Shown: positions 50,001-59,000 of the stretch, in pieces | Layout of the letters: the number at the start of each line of letters is the position of its first letter | Position numbering within the stretch: position 1 is the stretch's first letter | Assembly (NCBI RefSeq): GCF_030463565.1 | Contig: NC_134659.1 | Location: 7,138,511 to 7,202,510 of the forward strand | DNA length: 64,000 nucleotides | Source: Pelecanus crispus | Lineage: Eukaryota > Chordata > Aves > Pelecaniformes > Pelecanidae | Direction: 5' to 3' | Position numbers and translations under genes: made by a program | The notes under the pieces: generated by a model | Told to the model about the DNA's origin: nothing | What the model saw: the letters and a program-made list of their open reading frames with translations, nothing else | Databases searched by the model: none

Positions 50001-53000
50001 ATGCGAGGCTATCGCTGGCTTTGCCCTCGATTGCGAATTTCTCCAGCAGCGTTGACGCAGAGAGAAACCTTTTCTTGTAACGGGGCTGGGAGGGGGGCAG
50101 CACCTCCACCTGCTTTCAAGGAAACCCAAATCCTCAGTTACCCAGTGTCAAACCCTGCAAAGTCCAAAGCGTAGGCAAAAAGCGTTGCCCAAAGGCCAGC
50201 CACCTCTTAGGGAAGGGGCAGACATGACTTCCCCACCTGCCTCTGAGCCCGTCTTTCAGCAGCAGGGACAGCCCCGTGACCAAGCTCCAAAGGGGGCTAG
50301 CGGCAGCGCTAGGGCGTGCAGCAGCCAAAACGCACCCCAAAAGCTGCGGAAACCCTTTGGGCGGGCGCGACAGCGCTCCCCTGCCCTGCACCAAGGGCTC
50401 TGTAGGAGGGCGTGCTTTGCCTTTGCTGGATGTGGCGCCGGGGCTTCCCAAGGAGGAACAGCTTCTTCGGGAAGACTCTTCCCAAGTGATACAAGTGCAG
50501 GACCTGCTCTCTGCACCTGTAGGTTTTGCTTTCCTACCTCATAGATGTTTCTCCGCCTTTTATTTTGTTGCAGTGATGTCTCTCTACCCAATATTATTTT
50601 GTGGCTTTTCCTTTCTGAACAGATGCCAATCTTTTTCTTGCTCTATTTTCTCTTCCTTATAAAAAAGATACGTCTGGTTTGGGTGGTGGGAAACTGAAAA
50701 CAGACGTAACCTTTTGGCTTAGAGGATCTCAGCCCTCCAAATCCGGAGGGCTGTTTTGCTGCGATAGCTCGGACTTCGGCCAGGGTTTAGCTTATCCACA
50801 GGAATCTGGATTTTTCTTTGTGGATCAGGATCACCTTCTGAAAGTACTTTTCTACTTGCAGTGGGTATTGCTGAACTTTGAAAACACAGCGTGATCTCTT
50901 TATCCTTCTAGCGTCATATCATTTCAGGCATAATGTCTTATACCGCTGGAAGCTAGCTGAATGAATTGCCATTTAAAGGGTAATTCTGCAAGAACAGAGC
51001 CCGCTGCCTCCCCACCCCTCTATTTTTTACCTTCTGCTAGGAGACATAGTAAAGTGAAAAGATAGGCCAGAGCTGAAAGACGCCTAAGAGTTAGTAACTG
51101 GAGTAGTAGGTTGCTAAGTGCTAACTCAGCCGCATCCGCAGCTTCCTCGCCGGGCTGCGCTTCAGCAAGAGCGATCAAGGCAGCGCGAGCCGTAGCAAGA
51201 TCCAGCACACATCCTGGCCTTGCTCTTGAGCTGGATGTCATTTCTTGTTAGGACACGGGGCGGGCGCGGGAGCCGTTGCACAACTCGAGCGGCATTTGTC
51301 CCGAGAGGCTGCTTCTCTTCCTAACAAGTACAGGGTTCGAGTGAAATACTGCTTGACCTTTCCCGGAAGATTCATCTCTGCTCAGTGACCTAGATTTTGT
51401 AGATTTTTTTTTTTATGGATTTACAGCGCAAGTTGTCTTAAATAGCAGTAAACGCTCTTTGCCGTGGGCTGCTGGCAGTAAAAAAAAAAAAAAAAAGAAA
51501 AGGTCTTTTTTTTTTTTTTTCAAGGGTAACTTTACATATACAGGGTCATGGCTGTTTTGGACGTGTATGAGAAACTGGACCAGCTTGATGAAATCGAAGT
51601 GGAGGGACTTTCCCTTAGGAAAGCCTTTACCTTTCCTAAGCCAGACCTGGACAAAGGGAGAGGTGATATGGGAAAAGAGAGGACATCTAAAAAGGGCTCT
51701 CATTTATGCTGTGAATGAGGAAAAAGTCAAAACCAGGTCCTATACTGCCCATGTGTATGGAAAAACTTCATCAGGGACCATAAAGAGTATTGGGCTTTTA
51801 GACTTTAAGGAAAAAAACATTGACTTTTCTCTGTTCCCTTCTTGTCTCTCCATAATTAGGAATCGGAGGAGAAAGAAAGACTCTATTGTTCGTTTTAGAA
51901 AGGGACAGCAGTAGAAACAGAGAGAACTGCTGACCCCTCTCTTTTAGAGGCTGCTCAATTGCTCCTTTCTATTCTTGAACTTCTTATACCCATCATCAGA
52001 TTTAGAACACTTTATGGTAAGGACTTTACAATTTCCTTCTGTTGTTAAAAACTGGGAGAGGGCGAGAAGAAAAAAAAAAACAAAAAAACCTCTGCAAATG
52101 TATTTGGCTAATCATCAAAATTCATGAAAAATTAATCAAATTTCTCCAAGCCCAATTATTTTGTAGACACACCCAAGGGAAAGCTGTTACTACAGCCTCA
52201 CAAAACATTAAAAGCAGCTTTAAATAATTAAAGAGCAGTATGGATGTGTATTGTTTCCTGTATTTTGCAAAAGAACCATACAACTACTCCCTGAGCTGCT
52301 ACACTACTCAGAGCAGGACTTGAATCCCTCTCTTAAGAGGCTCCCTCTTTAAATACCCCCCCCTTTTGCTTTTACCCTTTTTTTTTTCCCCTTCCCCTCA
52401 GTTTTTTCCTAAACTGAGCCTCGCGCAGTTTTTGTCCAAGGTTTGGGCTCCTTTTTACTGGTCCATTCACGGTCAGAGAGGCCGCGCTGCGGCAGAGAGC
52501 GCAGCCGTCGCGCTGCAAGCATCGCTCTCGTTACTTAGCCTATTAATTGCTCCAGCCAGGCTGCTGCATCCCCTGGCCATTACAACAGCGCAGCTCCTCC
52601 CCACCGTGCCCCTCGGCCTCCATTACCTGCAAGGGTAATGCAGCTTGCAGGCAGAAAAAGCGATCTCTGCCTTGCCAAGATGGGGCCTATTAATGAGCTG
52701 ACGGGTCGCTGAGATGCTTCCAGGAAGAGGGGCTAGGCTGCAGTGGGAGCAAGAGAATGGGAATTGCTGTTGCTGACTTCTGCTCTGGGTTTCCTGGGTG
52801 CACTGGGGCAATGTCAAGCCTGCTCGAAACGCTGGTTTTTTCAGGGTGCTGCTCTGCCCTGCAATTGAGAAAGTGCAGCCCCTTCTCTGCACCGCCTCCT
52901 GCTTTCGGAGAGGGGGGAATTTTTTCCCCATCACATAAATGCCAGGTGCTCAGTCCTGTACCGAAACGTGAGGCAACTGTTGTCAAAGCCCTTGAGTGAC

Positions 53001-56000
53001 GCTGCATTGGGAATGCAGAAAAATAAAATCAGCTACTCTGCAAAGCTCAGCAATGTTACACCTGATGAAGTATTGCAGCGACACTTTTAGAAGGCTGTGC
53101 GCGACTTCTAGATTTTCAAAACGAGCGCTTCTGGACAGGCCAGCCTGGCCCTCCATCCCGCCCCGGCCCCCGTTCGCTGCCAGCAGCAGCGATCCGGCGC
53201 TCCTTAATTAGACGGGGTGGGCAGGAGCGGGGCACCCCAGGTACCCCGGGGATGGGCCGCGGCCATGCGGGGTGCTCCCTGCCGCTCCCCCGGGCTGGAG
53301 TGCCCTCTTCTTCGGGGGCGCGGGAGGGCTCTGATCTCTGTCCAAGACCACCTTTAGCTCCCCCGGGCTGAAACCAGCCCTCATTAGGGGACAGATTTCA
53401 AAGCCCAGAAAACGCCCCTCATCTCCTCTCCCCCAAACCTCCCAGCTGAGTTTTTCTCCAGCATACAGCTCGCATTCAAACACAAATGAGGCTGTAGCTT
53501 TGAATCCGGGGGCAGCTTAGGATTGAATCCCCCCACGGTGCTGCCCACAGATGCGCTCCCCATCCTCCCCTCTCTGAACTACCGCTTTTTTTTGGGCTCA
53601 CACGATCCCACCTTTAACCTGTTCCTAGTCCTGCCCGGCTCATTTTCACCCCCAGTGCCAACACCCCCTCCGCAGTCTCCCGCAAGGACCCGCTCGGGAT
53701 TGAGCCCGCGTTATCCTGCTGCAGTGCGATGGCCCAGCCCTCGGGGATCGCATCCACAGGAGGGTCCAAATCCAAATCCTGCCTGGCACTGCTGCCGGCC
53801 AGCGCCGAGCAGCACCGCTCAGGCCCATGCCGGATCACTTCGGGCAGCGCAGCATCCGGGAGGGTCTTGGCACCGCAGCTGCACCTGCGTGCGTGCGGAT
53901 CCGCGTGCATTACATAAAGATGATACCCTACACGAGGGATAGCGAAGCTTTGAGCCCAGATAATCTCTTCCCAGCTAGGGGCTAGAGGAGCAAAAAAGCT
54001 GAATCTCTCCTGCTAAAGCCGTCGTATCAGTGCTGGGTGATGGAGCCGGTCCCCGAAGGTGCTGTGCGGGAAAGGCGCGATGCAGATGTGCAACGGGGCT
54101 GGTAGCTGGGGCTTATACCAGGTTTCCCACCAGCTCCTGCCTTTCAGCAAGTTATTCTGTGCTTTGTTGGGTCCTGTCTTCCTCAGAGGGGAGCCAGGGA
54201 TTCACAGGGGAAACCCTGAGACTGCATTAGCTAATAACTAGTGTCTCCCGTGCCGTTTGATTGTGTACATCGCAAACCTATTCAGGCGCTGCAGCTGAAA
54301 CGGGTTAATGGTGGTATTAACCTAGTGACACTAATCTCTTAACCTTCCAAAACACCCACTATGAATCAGCCAAGATGGATGTTAATACTTCCCAACCCCA
54401 GAAAGGCTTTTGTAACTTACAGCCTCAGGCCACAGCGAAGCCCTCCACCCGTAACCAGGCGAAACGCAGAGCAGCAAAACCCCCAGCGCCCCTACAGCCG
54501 TGGCCGGGTCAGGCTGGAGAGGGCTTTGCTACGCTACAGCTACCCGAGGACAAAGCCGTGCCGTTTCCCACCCCGCCTGGGTCCCCTCCCCATCACCACC
54601 ATCTCTGCTCCCCCCAGCCCCTCGCCGGGCAGCGACGGGCCGTGCCAGGCGGGTGCTTTATTTCGGTGGCTGCGCTGCTGCATGAGGCTGGTTGCGACGC
54701 CGCGTTGGCACCACTGCGGAGGGGACGCGCTGCTCTCCGGACACACAGTGGGGTGGGCTGGTGGGCTGGGGACATGCCGGTAACCGTGGTTTTATTGCAG
54801 CTGTGCGCGGTAGGGAGATGGACCGAGTGACCTCCTGCTCTTCTCTGCTTTTGGGTCTCGGGAAGGGCTGAGTTTTTAGGGGTTGGCCCTCCTTGGGGAT
54901 GGACTTGGTGAAAAAGCAAGCCCTGGCTTGGTTCTGGGAAACCTTTCAAAGTACCTTCCTAGAGCTATTCTTGTTTGCGGGTACTATTTAAAACAGCCGG
55001 TGTCATTTGCCTGACAGGGGGATTTGTAATCCCTTGACCTACAGTAAGAGTAAGTAAATATAATCTAATGCAAGCGTCACAGGGTAAATCTCTGCTCGTT
55101 TACCTTAGGTAGCTTAAGCAGCATTTCAGCTGCGTTTTCTGCTGGCAGCTTTTCAGGCCCAAGCCAACGCACTCCCTTCAGTGGTGTTCAGGACCCTCTC
55201 ACCGACGCCGCGGGGCGCTTTCATAACGCGCACTTTTACCCCTTTGCGCTGGCAATATGGCCCAGGTGAGATGTGATCAGGGGCTATTTAGAAAACAAAT
55301 TGCTCAGACTTCCCCCCCGCTCCCCGGACAGCTTGGGGTGTGCCAACCCCTTTTGTCCTAATTTAAATGTAAATTGTGAGGGGCAGTGATGGCAAAGCAC
55401 CATCCAGCACTCACCTACGCTAAAATCCACGTTAACGCTAAAGCCGCTCCATCACCAGACCGCAGGATTAGCACAGAGATGAGCCAGGAAGGAAACAGCC
55501 GAGAAGCTGCAGGCTGAACTGGCAGCTCAGAAATGCTGGAGGTGTAGTCCAGGGGCTGCTGAATTAACGTAATTGTGGCTCGCCTGGCCCATGACAAATG
55601 GGATTACGATGTTCTCTTAAGAAATAAATCCTGTTTCTTATTTCAGGGAGCCCCGAGTGCTCTCAGCGCAGTTCTGCGCAGGGGGACGATGGGGCATCCC
55701 CCAAACACCCCTCGCTTCCCTCCTTCCATGCCCTCTGCGTGATTTAAGCCCAGGTTGGGGGGTCACCGGTGGCAGAGCAAAGGCAGAAGAGAAGCAGGTC
55801 GTTCGGCCCTGGGAAAGGGACCAAACCGTGGGCGCAGGAGCAGCTTGCCGGGGGCAGCCCCCCGCTTGCTGCCCATCTTCGCTCCCTGCCCCTCGGCCGG
55901 GCGCGCGGCCGGGAAACGCGGTTCAGCTGCGTGTTTCCCGGTGTTGTTTGCTGCCTCCCTCCCCAGTCCCCCCGCCGCCGTGCTGCGCTGCTCTCGCTCG

Positions 56001-59000
56001 CGTGCCTGCACGCCCGGCCGTCGGGGATGGCGAGTGCAAGCCCCGAGGAGACATCACCTCGTCTAAAAAGCCAGTGTTTCCCTCTCCCAGCTGCAACTGG
56101 GTTGCCTCCAACTACAGTCGGTCTAACCAGTACTACAACAACCCCAACTACCACCACTACCGACACAACTACCACCACTACCGACACAACTACCACCACC
56201 ACCACAGCCGCCACCACTCTACCCGCCACCACCGTCGCAAGCACTGCAACAGCTACAGAGAGGGCTCCGGCAGCCACCACAAAGCAGGAGTTGGGTACTG
56301 CGCTTTCCTTTTCCTCTAACCCCTCTAACCCTACTGGGACCTTCCCCGCATCCTCAGAGCAAGGATTAATAACGGGCAGAGGCAAAACTTAAGGCATCCC
56401 GCGCTCCGGGAACGGCTTTGCGAGGAGCCGGAGGTGGCACAGGCTCAGGAATCGAGGTTGCACAAGTGGCTCCCAGCAATTTGGGGGGCTGGTGGTCTCT
56501 GTGCCGCCCTCCTGGTCTCGGTCTCAGGGATAACGCAGCCCTCCCCGGGGTGTCACGATGCTGAATTAGCTTCAGGGTTTGGGAAGGAGGTGGAAGACCC
56601 TACAAAAGCTCTCAAAAGTATTATCTCGTATCTTATCGCCATTAAAAAGGGGTCTGTTACTATTACAGAAGATGTCACTTCAAATTTAGCACATCAACTG
56701 TTAGCCAAGAGACCTGCCATCATTTATGCAAGTCTTTTGGTTTACGCTCCTGCTCTCTGCGATGTAACCTAGCCGCAGCCACAGCAGAGCTGGGGAAGCG
56801 TTTAAGTTACAACACGCAGGTGCGTGCCAGGTATTTATCAGGTCAAGATAAACTTCTCATGCAGTCAGCTAGAACGGGGTGATCAGACTCTGGGCTGGTG
56901 GAGGAATATTCTCTACTGTGTGTGTTTTACTGATAGATACAGAGAGATACATCTTGCTGAGCCTTGTTTTAAAAACACTATGATAATGATATCTGCAGTT
57001 AATTATGGATAGTTATATTCAGGTTATTAAAAAGGACTAGTAGCAAAAGGGAACGCAATCAAAAGAATTCAGTTACGTAGCTGGATAGGATGCGCTCAAA
57101 AATGCAAGTGCAAAAGCCACAGAAATGCTTGTTAACTCTTCATAAAGAGGGAAAGGAGATAATAGTAATGAACATCAAAGGTGACACCCATTTAACTCAG
57201 GGAATTTGATTAAAGCAGTTCAGAGCCCTTTCTTTATATTCTTGCGTAACATTAGTTCAGGATGGCTAAAAAAACCCCGCTAAAAACATATGCTGGGAGG
57301 CCCAGCCTCCACCTGATCCTCTGCAGCAAAATAGATTTGTGAATCAGCAGCACATTTCCTGCTCTGCACTGATTTGCTTATTAAAGATGCAGACCCGAAC
57401 GGAGAAATGTGCATCTGCGTTCCAGCTTGTGGCACCACGCGCCTCCCCAGCCAGAGAAGCCTTACGCTGCGCAAAGCCGCTAACTGCAAATCAAGGGAGA
57501 GCGTAAAGGGAGCTGCACTGCCAAAACAAAATCAGCTTAAAAACTGGTGCAAGCTACACAGATGTAACTTCATCACTATGTACGAGGTCTCAGTAATGAA
57601 GCAAAATTGCTACGACAACACAGTCGCTATTAAGTGACTACATGGGAAAACGCTGCTAATTGAAAATAGGCAATTAAGTGGTGAGGCACGCGCTGCCACA
57701 GAGCAGGGAGAAGGGATGGGAGGAAAACGGGAGCTGCAAGAGGAACCGCGCGTGTCCCGAACCCCCCCGGGCACGCGAGGGAAGAGGCTGAGCCGTGGTG
57801 CGGGCAGACAGGGCAAGCGCGTGGCAGCACAGGTTGCCTGTGCGAGGGTCTCCAGGTCACCCCCCGACCCCGCAGCATCAGGTCCCTGCAGTTTCCTAAA
57901 AGCCGCAGAGCTGGCCTCATCCCAGGGACTGGAGTTATTAATCTGTATTTTGTCAAACCAAAACCTGAGGTACACCCTGCAAGTAAATAATAATAACCAC
58001 CATGATAATAAAATCAAGGTGTAACTTACCCGGCGTCACTTAAACGCACACTAACTCTAGCTCCGCTAGAAAAGAAGTTCATCCGCTCTCCAAAGCAACG
58101 TCGACAATCCGTAACTTCAAAATCAGAAACGAGTGACTTCATTGCCCCACTGGCTGTCTCTAGACCCAGTAACATGACAATATTCTCTCCCGGTCTCTCT
58201 TCCTCAGTTGTGGCAGTGAGCCTGCGTGCACTCATGCACGCGTCTCCCACGCCCGCTTGGGCACAGGTTTAGCCAGCAGATTTCCCTGCTGACCGAAATC
58301 CTCAGGGATGTGCCACAGAAGTCTTCAGACTCCAAAGATAAGCTGAGCGCAGTTGGACTTAAACACCAACAAGCAATGAGCTTCTGCTACCAAACTTCCC
58401 GCAAAAGTTTAAAGTTAAGGATCTTGAACGGAACAAATACGCCCTTAGGCAGGCTTGTAGGTTAAGATCAAGGCATTAACTTCAGGAATGATTTTGTAAC
58501 GTTTTCCCAACACCAGATGCTAGATGAGGTCTCGTTCGTGTATAAGCCAAAATACTAACGCCTGTTCTAACCTGTCCACCAGCCACCAATGGATCGTCCA
58601 TATGGGACATAAGAGCTATGGCTAATAGTAACTGGGCAAACATCACCTGGAGCCACAATTACTCTGCAGGAACTGACTTTGTGGTTAAGTATATCACCAG
58701 TAAGCATCAGATCGCGTGGGGACTCTATAGGGTGGTGATGCCGTTAGAGATCCTGCCAGCTCCCACGGTTGCAACCTACTACGTGGTCTTAATTACTGTG
58801 CGCGGACTGATGCTCTGTGGCCATGCGGAGAGGAAAAGGCAGGTCATGGTCACGGTCGTGGTGTTTAGAGTGCACCGGAGCTCATCCTGGTGATTCACAA
58901 GCGATTCCCCTTCCTTGCGCTGACTGTCGCAAGATGTTTATGAAACACAGATGAGCAAGGCTGTTCGTTTGTGAACTGTGCATTGAGCTGGGCTGTATGC

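Larger units (their letters stand above)
49307..56090 (+). other. 6.8-kb intron before the mucin-like exon
   Basis: Contains a G12 run at 49503-49514, facing A and T homopolymers near 51480-51523, a minus-strand Ala/Leu-rich open frame at 51020-51241, an A run near 52070, and GC-rich DNA at 53130-53900, 54470-54780 and 55640-56060. I looked for further Thr/Pro-rich mucin exons and found none. No TE family is recognised. Confidence 0.8.

Noticed and set aside
51459..51914. 151-codon open frame beginning with Lys and Phe runs
   Set aside because: The Lys and Phe tracts come from the A and T homopolymers; the remainder has no recognisable domain.
55744..56385. 213-codon minus-strand open frame rich in valine
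   Set aside because: It is the reverse complement of the Thr-rich exon: ACC/ACT repeats read backwards give Val codons. The plus-strand reading has splice sites and family homology.
56434..56772. 112-codon plus-strand open frame after the mucin exon
   Set aside because: I considered an extra mucin or linker exon, but it is not Thr-rich, lacks phase-compatible splice borders, and the flanking exons already join in frame.
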